Notes under the pieces: model-generated
Told to the model about the DNA's origin: nothing
Database searches by the model: none
What the model saw: the letters and a program-made list of their open reading frames with translations, nothing else
Shown here: piece by piece, positions 47,683-61,247 of the stretch
Numbering within the stretch: position 1 is the first letter of the stretch
Layout: every line of letters begins with the position of its first letter
Translations under genes and position numbers: made by a program
NCBI GenBank assembly: GCA_947568835.1
Contig: OX387608.1
Location: 4,502,001 to 4,566,000, forward strand
Source of the DNA: Protonemura montana
Lineage: Eukaryota > Arthropoda > Insecta > Plecoptera > Nemouridae
Length of the DNA stretch: 64,000 nt
Direction of reading: 5' to 3'

Positions 47683-50041
47683 GAAACAAGCGGAGCTTCG
47701 GTTCTGTGACGTTGATTAGATTTTTTTACCGTGTAAATGTAGATCTCAGCATTAGAAGAGTTTTGATTGTGAGATCCCATTTTTTAATATATTTAACAGA
47801 TACAAGCTTAAAGTCGTGAAATATTGAAAGTTTTTGTGGTGAAGAAGAGTAAATAGAGCGAGCGCAACGTACCCGAGAAGAAAATTGGCTTCGTATGGTC
47901 GAGAAATAACTAGACATTCTGAGAATTTAGACGTGACAACGTGTTGCCTTTGTCAAGGCATATCTAACAATAAAAAAGGCCGAAATGTTTAAAATTCTTG
48001 GCAATTCTAGAAATTTCTCGATAAGTGAACATCGTGACCGGCAAGTTTTGTTGCCTCTCTCATTCCTTCTTCACTTCAACAAATATCCAGCCTTTTGGCA
48101 ACTTATTTGCATTAAATATTGAAAGTATCGGAGTAGGTACAAGCTTATTGGATTTTTCAGTGTTACCAAACAAAATTAACATTCTGTTATGAAGAAAAAT
48201 AACAGCGACTGAATAGGTGTTGCAAAGGAAGTAAAGGTATAATGATCGCGTTGGTAAAAAGCTTTCTGGGTAAAATATGTCCGTAAGGGCAACATTGGAC
48301 TACCCACGAATACAAAGACCGGTCTACTGTAATCTACAGAATAATTGTAACAAAGAACTCTGCAATTTATTTATTTTAGGAGGTATACTAGAATAAGGTA
48401 TATTATTTAATATGTTGGTACGTACCTACTTAAGATGGATTTAGATTGAAAATGACACAACCAATAAACTTTTGATTGCTTCGTATCGTTTAGATTCACG
48501 CAAAACAATCGAATCCAGAGCCCGTATGGTTTTTTACGAGTTAAAAGAACAAGCGCTTGCATCTTGCAATAGTTGTTAAGAGTTACAGGTGATATGTGCA
48601 ATAGAACGACAGCAATTGAGACAAAGATTATTTACATGCAATACTAGATACGAAAAATGAGCCAATTTTGATTTTTGGTACAATTTATTGTTGTCTCTTA
48701 GGTTTTTTTTTCATACTACCCATCAATAAATGTCTTGCAAGTTGATGCCAGTATGGCGAGCTGAAGGAGTTAAAATGTACCAGTTCAAGGAACTGAAAAT
48801 GCTGCTAGGAAAGTGGCACGTTCACTGTCTTTACCTGTGCTAACAGCACCATCGTGGTACCAGAACTAAAAGAGCCAACGTTTCAATTGGTGTAACTATG
48901 GCATAAACCTTCTTTTTATGGTGGATTCTGCGTTTGTGCCAAGAAAGAATACAGGGTTTGCAGGAATTTTGGTCTCTCTGATGTTTCTCCCCATAGGAAT
49001 GTAAGCCTGCAAGCAATGGACGTAAGAGGGACGTTGGAAAATGTGCAACAGAACTGGGTTCACTTGGAGATCCGATGTAGAGCAGAAATTGGGAGGTGCT
49101 GGGTTTTTATCCAGGGTCAGTTGCATAATTTCCCGGTCTTGCTTCCCTTATGCTGTAAGGTTTTTCACATCCTTTATGCCAGGAATAAAATAGTCATGAG
49201 GTACAAATGATTACTTATTTATTATTATATTCACATTGTTCATGCATTGCATAAATCCTATAATTACTTTAATTGTCACAATTCCTATCTATTACTGTTC
49301 TCCGCTTCATCTCTCGATGAAGATGCACAATTTCCAGTACCCAGCCAGACGTGATTACGACATACGCACCAAAAGTCTTATAGATACAAAGCCGTGGCAT
49401 TCAATTCTCAGTTCAACTTCGAGACACTTGTTGTACGTGTCTCACTTGAGATCTTTCCACTTAAATGTCCTTCCTTTGTTTAGCCGTGGCTAGTCGAAAC
49501 AGAGATTAATCGAGCACTAGTTGTTTTAAACGTATTTGAGCTGCGATTGCTTTAGTTGGGTATATAAGCTAATCAACAACCAACAATTGATCAGCTGATT
49601 TAAATTGCTCAACCATCACTTTTGCTCTTAAAGCAGGAACCATATTTCACTACTGCCATTAACTCCTTGAAGTGTGAGAAGTGCACTACTCGCCATGCTA
49701 AAGAAAACGGTTCAGAGTTCCTTTCAACAATCTTGCTCGAATTAGACCGACCCATCGAAACATTCAAACTACGAGAGAATTAAAAAGAAAAGATTCCATC
49801 TAACAACAGAAAGACAGTGATGGGCCAGCCGTGGGCATTGCATACGACGATAAAATCTCTCAAAGAAGAAAAGAACCAAAATGCTGCCAAGAACCTTTTA
49901 ACAATAAACGATTTGCACAAAAATCGAGCAAAAACGATGTCGCAGCCAGCCAGGAAGCTGGGAATGTGTATCTGGAAACAGTAAGGAGAGGAGAGCGACA
50001 ATTTACCAGTCCCTGTACCGGGCATCATGCGTCGTTGTGTA
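47683..50041. other. Intergenic between convergent homeobox and cyclin H genes
   Basis: Contains both 3' UTRs; the homeobox AATAAA is at 47969-47974. A 76-codon frame (48896-49126, minus) has no recognisable domain. No repeats were recognised. Confidence 0.5.
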
Positions 50042-52853
50042 TCACGAGGTTGATTCGTTGAGACGCTTGATTCCAAGCAAAGCCTCGTTGCTGGCTTCCT
50101 GTCGTTGCGCCACGCGGGCGTAGGCAGAGTCCTCGCGATCGTCTTCGTCATCAAGCATCGCCTGCATGCGGCGCTTGTAGCTAAAATAACATTGAATAGT
50201 CAATTTATTTATTTCACAACTTTGACATGTATTTCTTTATAAATGCTATCGGATGTTGCTATCTTATTTGAATATTGCTAAGTTTAGCCTTAATTTCTTT
50301 AGGGGTTTTTGATAGTGGTACAACCGCACCTCCCGGCAGATTATTCCACAGACGTACTCCCTCTGCGGCTTAACAGTACTTTCTGATGTCATTAGTGGTC
50401 ATTAGTTGGTATTTTTTTCGTGAATACAGTTCGGACATTGGCGCTATGGTAGTTTGCAAAAGTGTTTAGAAAGAAGCAAGTCTGGTTTGAATTGTGTTTC
50501 TGTAGAAGACTCACATCTGGCTGTCTGGGTTGTTAGCCTGGTTCCGGGACTTGTCTAGCTTCTTTTCGAGTGCGCGGACGGTCTCCCTTGGTGCCGGCTC
50601 TAGAGGCTTCGACATCGAGCGGATCTCTAAAGACAAACCCGGATCACTGGCGTTAGGAACGTTACGTTGGCGCGATTCAATCAGGCCAAAGATTTTCAGA
50701 ACATTGGATAAACCTTAGAGAGGCGAGTCGCTACAGTATTTCATTATTTTAGACAAGAAATATACAGATTGTGTAACAAGTAGAGGTTGGAAAATGAATC
50801 AGAAACAGCATGAAAACACTTTCAAAAAGGGAAGTCCGGCATTGAGGTTTCGGACGAACATTTAGGCTAATATTCCAAAGGGTTTCAAACACTTTCAGAA
50901 TTTTCTGTTGAAACAGAAAGAAAAAAAAAACACAATGCGTTGTGAAATCTGATTTAAATTGCTTACGCTTGCACAGCGATTATGAGAAAAACCAATAATC
51001 TTTCACTAATAACTCTGTTTGGGCACCAATTTTTGAGAGGTTTTTGGTGTTTATTTGCTAATTTTGCTATTTTTTTTTATTTTTTATTGTGTCTTGATTT
51101 TGATATTTTTACACCAAAATGTACAGGGAAAACATGGAGGTAAATTGCTTTACTCTCTTTATTTATTTTTTACCAAATGTCAATCACTGTTGGTATTGCA
51201 AGATCGTGCAAGTTAAAAAAAAAAGTGCAACTTGAATCAATTAGATGTGAAAGAACAGATGGTAAAGTGCTTGGAAAAGTTGCTTCCCTTAACCTCCAAA
51301 TGAAAGAGAGAAAAAAGGTTAAGATCAGCTCCTAAGGGTGCTCAGTAACTTTTCCTTGCGCTACATAAGTGACTCACTCCTGACAGCCTCGACGAGCGCC
51401 GGCAGCTTGTCGCGACCCCCGGGACCGAACAAAGTGTCCGTCACGTAGCTGTCCAGATTCTCATGGTTGCGTGAGGCGGCGTGCAGCACCGCGGCCAGCG
51501 CGAGCTGCGCAGGCGCGTACAGCAGCGGCGCGTCGCACAGGAACAGTTTGTCGAGAAGCTCGTCCACGCCCGGGCGCAAACGTTCTGGGTCAGCGAGGCC
51601 ACAGCGAGTCTGAGGACATCGGACATCGTTCAGTCACAAAGATGTCCCGTTCTCATCGCACTGCCTTAACGTTCCTTCCGAAGGACGGTACAACGCGTAC
51701 AACAGGATTCCTCCACAAATCCATGCTGTCGAAAGATTAATAGGTGTTTCAGACCAAGGTTCCTATTTGACAAACTTTTCCCCATTTAATCCTTCTAACA
51801 TCTTAGATTGGATATAAGTATTACGACCACCCATCCAATACTGGACCATTAGTTTTGGTAAAATTTCAGAACCTACATGTTTTGTCATTAGTTCACTTGA
51901 AATTTTAATGCTACACAAGCGTAAAGACAAATGTTCTTCACTGCAAGTGAGCAAAGAATATATTAAAGATTAGTTATAATAGTAACAACCAACTTAATCC
52001 TAATGACTGACAAGTACTGGCAATGCCAACCATCTTCTGGAGCAAACGAGCCAAGAGCCTTATACTGATTTACCAATAGGTACTGACACCGATCATACCT
52101 ATATGATGCTCATACAATAAAGCTTGATGTCAAACCTTGATGTCGATTAGCAGCCCCTCGACAGGTCGGTAGGGATTGTGTACAGTGAGGTGATAATGGA
52201 GCTCTCGCATCAACAACAACTCGTTGTTGAGAATGATGTCGGTAGCTTTCTCTCGATCACCACGTACGTTGGCAACAAATTGCACGATAGATACATTGAA
52301 CTCCTCTACCTTGCATGCCAGATAGACGCAAGTCACTCTGCAATAAATCAAAAGTTCATTGTATTTGAAACGAGTAATTGCATGAGAGTTTGAAATGACA
52401 GACAAAGTTTTCAAAGGACAAGTTAAGTGAAGAAACACAGGCAGGTTACTGTATTTTAGCCTTACAAAATCTCTTTTGGATGATAGTCCATGACAGAGTT
52501 GTTGAGGTAGAAGCGCTTGAAGTAGTGAAACGCAGTTCCGATCACTGCTCTAGGCATTTGCGGAGTGAAACGGCGGCAGAAGTCCTTCAGTTGGAGCTCA
52601 TAGTGTCTTAAAACGAATCTTTCTTCCTCCACCGAGAGGAAAAAATCATCTCCTTGCTCACCCTGTTAAAAAAAATAGTACATCGGGATTGTAAATCTGC
52701 GTATTAAAGGCAACGGCATATGAATATTAACCTCAAACTTACCGTGCCACCATGCTTAACGATAAATCTGTGATTTGCGTCGATTCTAAGTTTTTGTAAA
52801 ACATCCTCGTCACTAAATGTCCAGTTGTTCCGTTGAGTGCTCATTGGAAACAT
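50042..52853 (-). CDS. CCNH: Cyclin H, regulatory subunit of CAK/TFIIH
   Basis: Six exons (52853-52743, 52662-52466, 52337-52136, 51609-51378, 50626-50515, 50180-50042) join in phase to 330 aa; human cyclin H has 323. The start [17 protein letters not shown] parallels human WTFSSEEQLARLRADAN. Box 1 of the cyclin fold has [37 protein letters not shown] and [17 protein letters not shown] complete it, with [12 protein letters not shown] in the second fold. The C-terminal helix has [14 protein letters not shown] and YKRRMQAML. Cyclin H binds CDK7 and MAT1 to form the CDK-activating kinase, which phosphorylates cell-cycle CDKs and, within TFIIH, the RNA polymerase II tail. Exon 4 is markedly GC-rich against AT-rich introns. 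All key features are present and nothing looks broken. Confidence 0.95.
51655..51850 (-). repeat. 5S-SINE fragment in cyclin H intron 3
   Basis: Minus-strand match to the SINE body (CGACAGCATGGATTTGTGGA, CCGTCCTTCGGAAGGAACGT) plus a small head remnant (TATTGGATGGGTGGTC, 51825-51845). Confidence 0.7.
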
Positions 52854-54154
52854 TGTAAAGCCTCCAAAGTAACCAATTCGCAACAAAAATTATACATCTG
52901 TCAACTGCAACAAAAATTTTCAAACCGAATGAGAATCTTAGTTTCTCGTTTAGCCAGTAGGTTGAATGTTGAGGATGGACGAAAATACAAAAAACCGTTT
53001 TTTCTTTTGTACATGTACGTAGAGTTGTCGACTTTGTCAAGAGTAAAGGTTATTCAAAGTCGATCACAATAATTTTGTGTCAATATTGCACACATAATGT
53101 GGAGCTGCTAAAGGTTCTCAATGAGCACATATTAACCCATTAATGTAAACGAGGCTAATGTTATTGAGCAGTAAAAAGAGATTTGAAATGTAAGTACACT
53201 TTGGGCCTGGCATTCTGATCACAAAAAAAAAAAATAATAAAAATTGAACTGTCCAGTCTTTGTTTGCCATAAGTCTCTGGCTAGGCCCAGAGGGGATTAA
53301 GTTGTGCTGCCTTCGAACCCTTCGAAGGGACTCTCCAACTGGCCAGCAATGTCAACGTTTTTTTTTCTTGTGGCTTCTTTAGCACCATGGTGCCCATTTA
53401 TTTGACACTTGGGCTTGCCTTTGATACTTTTACATTCAAAGCAGAAATCTCAAGAATCTACAAACAGGATTTCAATTTTTGTTAATAACTTTCTACTGAA
53501 AGTAATTGAATATGCATTGACATGTGGTGGCTTAGATTAAGTGATCACTTGCGGTAATCATAAGTGGAAATTACATTTCTACAATATGAATGCATATGAA
53601 AAGGAGGTTAACAGCAAACCAAGGAGGGTGAGTTACTTGCATTGCTCGAGTTCTGACTCAGACTAACTGACCATGCCACAATGGATTTACTTATTCTTGG
53701 TAAGTAAAAAGTTAATTTTTCCACATCAATTTTATCAAAACTTGCAACTGGTGGCATAACTACATTTTTCATTTATAGATTGTGCGTAACTATATCCAAT
53801 TGGGACTGTCCCTCGTCTTGGGTAGACGAGCTCTTATGCTCGTTGCTCTATTTTATCTTCAGAGCTAAGTGCAGCAGAGGAAGAGGTCCTAGCTCTTTGG
53901 TCCTGGTCCTACGCAAAGTTCACCCTGGGACCAGGAGAGGTCTGGGTTGCTGCCAATACTCGGACTTGTCAAATAAAAATATACTTAATGAAACACTTTT
54001 ATAATAAATGTTTTATTTCATCAAGTATCTTGGCAAAGAAACACAACTGCTTTGCACCCTCTATTTCCTCAAGACATGGAATCGTATGTCCATGCTCTAC
54101 ATAAATAACTTTCCAGCATTTTATTATTAGGAACACTACCACCTATGCTACCAC
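52854..54154. other. Upstream of cyclin H, no assigned feature
   Basis: AT-rich with an A-run at 53223-53234. Cyclin H regulatory sequence should begin here, but no motif could be assigned. Confidence 0.45.
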
Positions 54155-54620
54155 CCTCTCAAAAATCGATTACCATTTGGGCATCAATTTTTGAGAGGGA
54201 ATTAGTGTTCCTAATTAAAAAAATACCCTGCACATTGCAATTTAAATCAGATTACACAAACTTTCCAGCATTTCCAACACAAACCTGTCCATCACATATA
54301 TAAATATGCATTTTTTTCATTAGTTTCATTTTAATAAATAGACCACCCAATATTACATTTAAAAAAAATATATATACACACAGATAAAGGTGTCTTTGCA
54401 ATTCGGCTACTGACTGCTAAGCCAGTTTATAAATTGTTTTAATAAAATACGTGAAAAAGCCAGTGTCCAAATAGCTCAATGGTTCAGAGCAACACCCGCG
54501 AAAGGTGGAGATCGGGGTTCGAGTCTGCGTTTGGGCATCAATTTTTGAGTCGGTTGTAGTGTTGTTAGTAATAAAATACCCCGCGCATTGCAAGCGTTTG
54601 CAATTTAAATAAGATTTCAT
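54155..54620 (+). mobile_element. tRNA-core element, two truncated copies
   Basis: The first (54155-54252) keeps ACCCTCTCAAAAATCGATTA, CATCAATTTTTGAGAGG and a tail, with the core deleted. The second (54447-54620) has the intact core GTGTCCAAATAGCTCAATGG..GGAGATCGGGGTTCGAGTC, the right repeat and the tail ACCCCGCGCATTGCAAGCGT. In this copy the acceptor strands TGTCCAA and TTTGGGCA are close to complementary. Confidence 0.8.
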
Positions 54621-54959
54621 CCTAATTCAAACTTCCTATTCTATAATGTCTTTGATAATTTTGCTTCTCTTTTCAATGTAAAATTTCACTTTTCTCTGTT
54701 CTTATGTGTGTTTTCTTCATTTATTTCATACTCGTCTACCGTTCTCTCGTCTAACTTTCTAACATCAAACTATCAATCTTATTTGGACAGTAAGTGCGAG
54801 GCATGTCATTTGAGTTTGGACAAGCAATAATGGATTTTTAATGTCAGACCATTTCATTATTACAATAATATTAATAATAATAATAAAAATAATTATATTT
54901 TTTTGTCAAGTATAAAACATATACATGTTATGTAGAGGGTCAAACCTTAGAATACAATT

Positions 54960-55325
54960 ACTATCTGCCGAATTCTTTTACAAAATAAAAACAATTTTTG
55001 ATTAAAAACTCTTTGATGCTTTTCTGCAGTTTGCTTCCTTTCTTGTCTTTGATATTCTTTGGCAAAGCATTATAAAATTTGGCACCTGCATATATACAAT
55101 TTGTCTTTGGTACGTCTAATTTTATTTTCGTTGATTTAAAATTTTCGTTAGCCCTTTTCTTTCATTAAAATTAATGTTGTAAGGTGTAAAACTATTTACT
55201 ATGTACATAATCGTGTTGTACATATAAAGACAAGGGATTGTCATGATTTTAAAATGCTTAAAAAGTGGCTTGCATGTGTATTTAACAAAAAGAAATTCCG
55301 TGCGGTTGACAGTTGCTGTACCCAA
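54960..55325 (-). pseudogene. LINE reverse transcriptase, C-terminal remnant
   Basis: The minus strand encodes KPLFKHFKIMTIPCLYMYNT and, after a one-base frameshift near 55150, NENFKSTKIKLDVPKT, IYAGAKFYNALPKNIKD and KEFLIKNCFYFVKEFGR before a stop. The order small-hydrophobic helix, YxGxxFYNxLP, terminal FL helix is the usual end of CR1/jockey-like ORF2 proteins. The rest of the element is gone. Confidence 0.75.
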
Positions 55326-55387
55326 ATATATATCTTAAAGCTATTTTTTAGAAAATAAACAATTAGTTTCCTTGCATTTCAGATCTT

Positions 55388-55585
55388 GATTCTTGATTGG
55401 GAAAGTAAGGGGGGAGTATGGAACTTACTTAATGGGAGTGGTAGACCGCGATGAGATTTGTGGAGATAGTGATCTCCACCATCACAGCCTGCCATTCCTG
55501 TCCGGTAAATTCCGTACTCTCCCCTTACTTCCCCAATGAACATACTCATTATCCCAGCCCTTTGGCATATTAAAATCAGATATAT
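55388..55585. mobile_element. Hairpin element related to the AHI1-intron minisatellite
   Basis: GGGAGTATGGAACTTACTTA is mirrored imperfectly by GTAAATTCCGTACTCTCCCC, followed by GAACATACTCATTATCCCAG and CCCTTTGGCATATT. The last block is the reverse complement of the 40 bp unit repeated at 7321-8041, present here once. An (AT)n run follows. Confidence 0.8.
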
Positions 55586-56805
55586 ATATATATACAGATA
55601 CATAACAGATATAAAGATACTAAATATAAGTAAAACGTAAACTATTCAAGTTTGTAGCATCATCTAGGATAAGGGAATGCATTATTTCCCCATAAATGTT
55701 TTTGGCAAAAAATTGATTCTTACCAATTGTTTAGCACTAATAGACAGTAGATGCAAAATAGAAGTGCAGACTGTACAGTCTGCAAAATGACAGGCACCTC
55801 AAAAGCATGAAATAACTTAATGAAAGACCCTTTTTCAAAACAAAAGTCTGGCTCATGGAGGTGTTAATTTGAACTATGGTTACCATTACTGCGTAATGAT
55901 TGCATACCTTATTGCGAACTTTAAGTAATTAATAAATGGCAACTTGAAGAATAACAAATAAATAAATAATTGCAAAAAAATTACAACGAAACAAAAGTCC
56001 TAGTTAGCGTTGTTTTTGGCTTTTTTTCCAGATTTCTGGTTAAACAAGCGAAGAGTCTTTAATTTAGCCTTCTATACGTCTTTTGATTGATTGAGACGCA
56101 CAACAGCGTAGCTTTCGCCGACACGCGAAGGTTTTCGAGACTCGCTAAAATTAATATAAGGATTGATTGTAAAACAAGTGAGTAAAACAAAGTGACAAAC
56201 GTAACCCAGTCGTTGGGAACAATATTGGAAACAAGATTCGAGAAACACAAAGAAAAAACACTTTGCGTTGATGATTTGAAATACTATTACATTGATGTCA
56301 AGTAAATCAGTTAATAATAGATAATTATGACACAGTAAGAGTTCCCTCACTCTTTGAATGTAGAATCCTAATGATCTTTCAAATATCTAGTAAGTCTTGT
56401 AACTTCTTTAGGAATTGGCAGGGAACAAATTACCTTTCCAGAAATATATCCCACTGGAGTTTGTCCTGCTGGACTAGGGTTTGAATTTCTGAAAAATGTG
56501 TGTATACTGCAACATATTACTTCACTGCGTTTCTTAACTTCACAGATAATAAATTCTGCGAGATGAAAATGAGATGTATTTCCAACTTCCGTAAGTTGGA
56601 TTACCTTCTTTCATCTTCCCCAGCTGATTTACAAGCCTTTTGACACGTTTACCATTTTAAATTTACATAAAGAGACTGTTATTTCTGAAATAACTTTGAA
56701 CGATAACTTTGAACGGTAACTTTGAACAACAAGCCATTGGCAACAGTGAAATAGACCCACTTTTGTCCTTTTTTTATTATTATGAACACTACTATTATTA
56801 CTATG
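55586..56805. other. Intergenic AT-rich sequence
   Basis: No gene or repeat recognised. A minus-strand AATAAA at 56773-56778 lies about 140 bp beyond the ZAD-gene stop. Confidence 0.45.
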
Positions 56806-56905
56806 CCCAATTTTTTGAATACATTTTTGAGACGGTAGTAGTATTCATAATAATAAAATACCCCACGCATTGCAAGTGTTTGCAATTTACATAAGATTTC
56901 AAATA
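56806..56905 (+). repeat. tRNA-core element, 3' tail fragment
   Basis: TTTTTGAGACGGTAGTAGTA, AAAATACCCCACGCATTGCA and AGTGTTTGCAATTTACATAA match the family tail. It lies in the 3' UTR region of the ZAD gene. Confidence 0.8.
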
Positions 56906-56916
56906 AACTTTCGCCC

Positions 56917-59900
56917 TCATTTTTGTTTGTTGGTTCTCTTACGATGTCGGGGGCCTCTCGGCGGTCTCTTTTTGTCAGTGTGCGCACGCCTGTGATTCAT
57001 CAGTTTCGCGTTCACTTTATATTCTCGCGGACAGAATTCACACTTGTAAATACCATCTTCCTTGTGCAGTTTCTGGTGCATGATCAGAGACGATTTACGT
57101 TTGAAAAGTTGCGAGCAAACTTCGCATAGGAACGGCCGCTTGTCCGAATGGGTTACTAGGTGACGCGCGAGGTATCTTTCTTGGTCGTACTGCCTCGGAC
57201 AAATCTGACACGTAAATAACCTTACATTTTCCTGCACGCACGCAACTTTACACCCGCTACTTATGTGCTCTGTGAGATTTGCTTTCGAAGAAGATTTTGC
57301 CAAACACACTGCACACTGAAAAGTCATTTTTTTAGTTGACTTAATCGTCGATGGCAGATTGGTGCAACGACCTAGTCTGATATGTGTCGGCACATCTTTT
57401 ACCTCGGAAAATATCCATTGACAATGCGGACACTGTCTTTTCCTAATGCTCTCGCTTATCGGCAAAGACTTGTTGCAAAGACCGATTTGTAGATGCATCC
57501 GAAGATTCTCCATCGTTGTAAATGACTTTCCACAAATTTCACATCGCGTTTTCGCCATCATCTTTTTGCCTAGCTGTCGGTCTTTGCATCTAAGTCGTAA
57601 ATGGTCGCGAAGAGACTCTACGTCACGGAATTCGACCGGGCAATGAATACACTTGATTTTGGATGCGCTCGCGCTATTAGCCGCCGTTTTCCTACACCGA
57701 CCCAGACTTAAGTGACGGCTGATGTTTTCTTTCTTGGCAAATCGTCGTCGACAAGATAAACAAGTGAACCTCGTCGCGGCTTTGCATCGATAAGCTAACA
57801 AATGATGTCGGAGATTCGCTTTACATTTAAACGACACGTAACAAGATGGACAAGACGGTCTCTTTTCCTTCGACTTGTCTGGTAAATGCATACACAAACC
57901 CGAACGTAAATGCCTCATAGCAATAGTCACACTTATAAACGGACGATCGCAATTAGGACACCGAGCGTTGCTAGAAGTGATTTTGATGTTGTTTGGTTCC
58001 GTCCCAGTATTCCTGCAAGCGCCGGACATTATGTGCGCCAAGCAGGTTTCTTTGTCGGTAAACTTGGCCAAGCATCTGGCACATTGAAATGTTTTCGCGG
58101 GAATTTCGGCGAGGGCATTAACCGTTGGCGTATGTTTTTCTTCAGAAATTGGCGCACTTTGGAATAATACCTTGGAACAATAATTAGAATGTTTCTCAAG
58201 GCTGGCTTTAGAAGTGAATTTAGTTAAGCATGATGCACATTCAAATGCATCTGAAACTAGAAAAGGACTATCGTTGTTCCCCAAACTAATCTCCGTGATC
58301 GCTTGCACATGACATGGAATCGTGAAACCTGCGACCACATGTTTCTTGAGACTCGATCTCGATGAAAACTTGGCGTTACACCAAGCGCAGTCGTAAGATT
58401 CCGTCTCTAGAATCGGTGTTTCGTCGTTACTGTCCTCGTCGGACTGATGTGCCAGCTGCTGGAATTGCGGTGACAGAATCGGCATCTCAAGCAAGCCGTC
58501 AAAGTGGCTGGCATCGTCTACAAGGAACAGTAAAAGTGACGTTAAAAATCAACAAGGTGATATTTTTTAGAAAAAAGCTCGAAGAAAAGCTATTTAACAA
58601 ATGTATTTGTAAAATAAGCAACTATCTATCCACATAAGACGGAATGAAATTACTGTATCTTGCATATATGCAATGTATTACATCCATTCCTGTTCTTCTA
58701 GTTTATTTATATTTTATTTATTTTATTTGGCTACTGACAAGTTAAATGGTAACTGTACGGGTCTTATAGAATATGTTTATTGTAAACAGTGATTTAAAAT
58801 AATAATATTAATAATAATAATAATAATAATATCAGTTAAAAAATGTCCTAATAGAGCCTTAATAAGATAAAAATAAAGATAATGATAGTATTCTATAGTA
58901 ATAATAATATTTTTCTTCCTTTATAATGTTGGTGATTATAGTTAGGACCATTAGACCAGTATTTTCTGCCGTATATCATGTAAAATCATGCAGCAAATGC
59001 ACACTTGTAAGAGAAATAAATACAACTACAATACAATACAATCAACTGCTAGACAGTCATGTCATATACTGCCTGCTAACCTCTAGAACATAATTATCCA
59101 CTTTCAACTACCTGACACATAAACTGCTCGACACGAATTTGAAATGAAATAATAATCTACGAAACTTTGAAGTGTCTGACATTTTATCCCCTCAACAGGT
59201 TGACAAACCTGAAGATCTTTCTTCTTCAAGGAGAATTTTATAATTTAGATGATTTTTATAATAAAGATTATTGAGTGAGAGTTAGATAATATGTTTGAAT
59301 ACTAGATGACAATGTATACACACTGAAAAATGTACAAGACATCTAATTAAATACAATAATACAACACAAACTGTAAACTGCTTGACACATAGCTACATAG
59401 AGGTATTTACATGTGTCAGGCAATTGATGGCGTCCGTAATGTCGATGATTTGATTTCTCGGGCACTTAAAAATGTTTCATTTCCTTATTTACTTTCAATT
59501 TCGTGTCTTTCACTTATAGTGTCGGGCAGTTCACGGTATTTCGTCACGACTGTGGTCACGACAATTAATAATAATAATAAATTATTATCAAACATTCGTG
59601 TAATTCATCTCCGATTCATTAGATCGGTAATAAGCGAATTAGCTAATTTTTTGTAGTGTTTAATTATGCTGTGCTGACAGCAGGCACCGTGGCACTGGTC
59701 TAATGGCGTTGGTGAATGAGCTGGTGATGATAAAGGTGAAAATTAACCTAACCTAGCCTAGAAGGAAGAATAAATAAAGTGTTTATTTAATATTAGATCA
59801 ATTCGTCCTTTCCTAAGGACGGTACAACGCGTACAGCAGGTTTCCTCCACAAATCCATGCTGTCGAGAGGTTGATAAGCAAGGCAAGTGAAGTTACTGTG

Positions 59901-61099
59901 CTAAATTTTGTACCTCCAACCTCTCTTCCAAACAGAACTGGTCATGTTTATGATAGTCACCCATCTAATACCTGACTCAGCGCAGTGTTATTTACCTTGG
60001 GTCAACAAGGCAAACTGCTCGATGGTGATTACTTTATAGTGATGCCATGCAACATAAATGCTATTAAAACGTAGGATAATTGAGTAACAAACATTAAATG
60101 TAGTACCTGAATGTTTCTGGACAAGCTGATGCAAATCAAGGTCTGGTTTTATACTATTTTCACTGAATGTTTCTGAAACTGAAACAAAGTGTGTCAAAAA
60201 ACTAAGTTAAGAAAAAGTTGTGACAGCGTAGAATGCACAAATTGACAGTTAATTCTTCAAACAGTATCGTAAATGTCATAGTAAGTAAATCACCTGGTTC
60301 ATTTTTGATTTGCAAGCCGACTGCACTGGGCTCATCTGTCGTCTGTAGAGGAAACAAATCAGTTTAGCAACGGTTCTGAGTTGGCCAATATAAGTCCCAT
60401 ATGTATTGCGATTATAATTAATTAGACTGGTAGGGAAAGAAGTAAAGGGAAGAAGTTTACAAAGGGAAAGACAAACTTACCGGGCGGCGGAAGATAGGGC
60501 GTTGGGAGAATTAGCGTTGCCATTTATTAATGTTTCGGACACTTAGTGTAGAAAGCACTAGCCACTAGAATAAGCCACATCGTGTCTTCAACAACAATTG
60601 AATTGCAATCCAAGCAAAGTCTTAACGTTCAGCGTTCACTTATCAGCATGCTTTCATTGTTCTTGCTCTGATTTTCTCTACCTGTACATGAGCTTCGAAT
60701 AACTCGTTGCAAAGAAAGTTGTTACCCGCAATGCAAATCTTTATAAAGTTGTAAGAATTGTGTAGCTCAGTGACGCATCGGGTGCAAATGGAAGTCGGAA
60801 GTCCGTTTCTCTCCACCTGGAAAATATAGGTACTATCTAGAATGTGTACAAATGAAAAACAAAGTAGTCTATACGAAGTTGATCCACAAAACTATTCGGT
60901 GTATCAAGGTTTAGGAAATATCATATATTAATAGAAAATGTTTATTTACCTCAATATTGGTGACAGTTTTGATAATTTCTGCCAAAGTGTTTGACCGGAA
61001 GACTTTGTCATCGAAAATCTCGGTCATATTTGCAGGATCGTAGTTGACCACACATAGTCGACAGAAGCCAGGTTGATTTATTATACTCTCTACATCCAT
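56917..61099 (-). CDS. ZAD-type zinc-finger protein with ten C2HC and three C2H2 fingers
   Basis: Five exons: 61099-60950, 60816-60682 (end uncertain by one base), 60342-60294, 60178-60107, 58517-56917; about 668 aa. Exons 1-2 encode a ZAD domain, with FCRLC near residue 12 and ICTRC near 60 supplying the four cysteines, then a C-terminal helix. ZAD mediates dimerisation in arthropod zinc-finger proteins. The linker holds QIKNEP, a possible SUMO site. The last exon carries about ten fingers whose fourth ligand is Cys instead of His (for example CARCLAKF..HIMSGAC, CEICGKSF..HLQIGLC), then three classical C2H2 fingers (CQICPRQY, CEVCSQLF, CEFCPREY), and a basic tail. It is probably a nuclear DNA-binding regulator with unknown targets. 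A one-to-one orthologue cannot be named. Confidence 0.88.
58930..59045 (+). repeat. LINE 3' tail, second copy (ZAD-gene intron 4)
   Basis: GCAGCAAATGCACACTTGTA, AGAGAAATAAATACAA and an (ACAAT)n end match 14330-14460. Confidence 0.65.
59685..59997 (-). mobile_element. 5S-SINE, nearly complete (ZAD-gene intron 4)
   Basis: On the minus strand a head remnant (CTGAGTCAGGTATTAGATGG) is followed by AGAGGTTGGAGGTAC, CAACCTCTCGACAGCATGGA, ACGCGTTGTACCGTCCTTAG and a tail with CATTAGACCAGTGCCAC. Confidence 0.8.
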
Positions 61100-61247
61100 G
61101 CCAGCGCTTGCAGCAGTACTTAAAAAGAAAAATTAGACATTATTATTGAAACACTATGATAGCAGCGAAACTGCTGACGCTCTCAGGCAGTTTTCTAACA
61201 AACTTTGCTCATCAACCTCCAATCAAGAGCATCTTAGAAGGGGTCGG

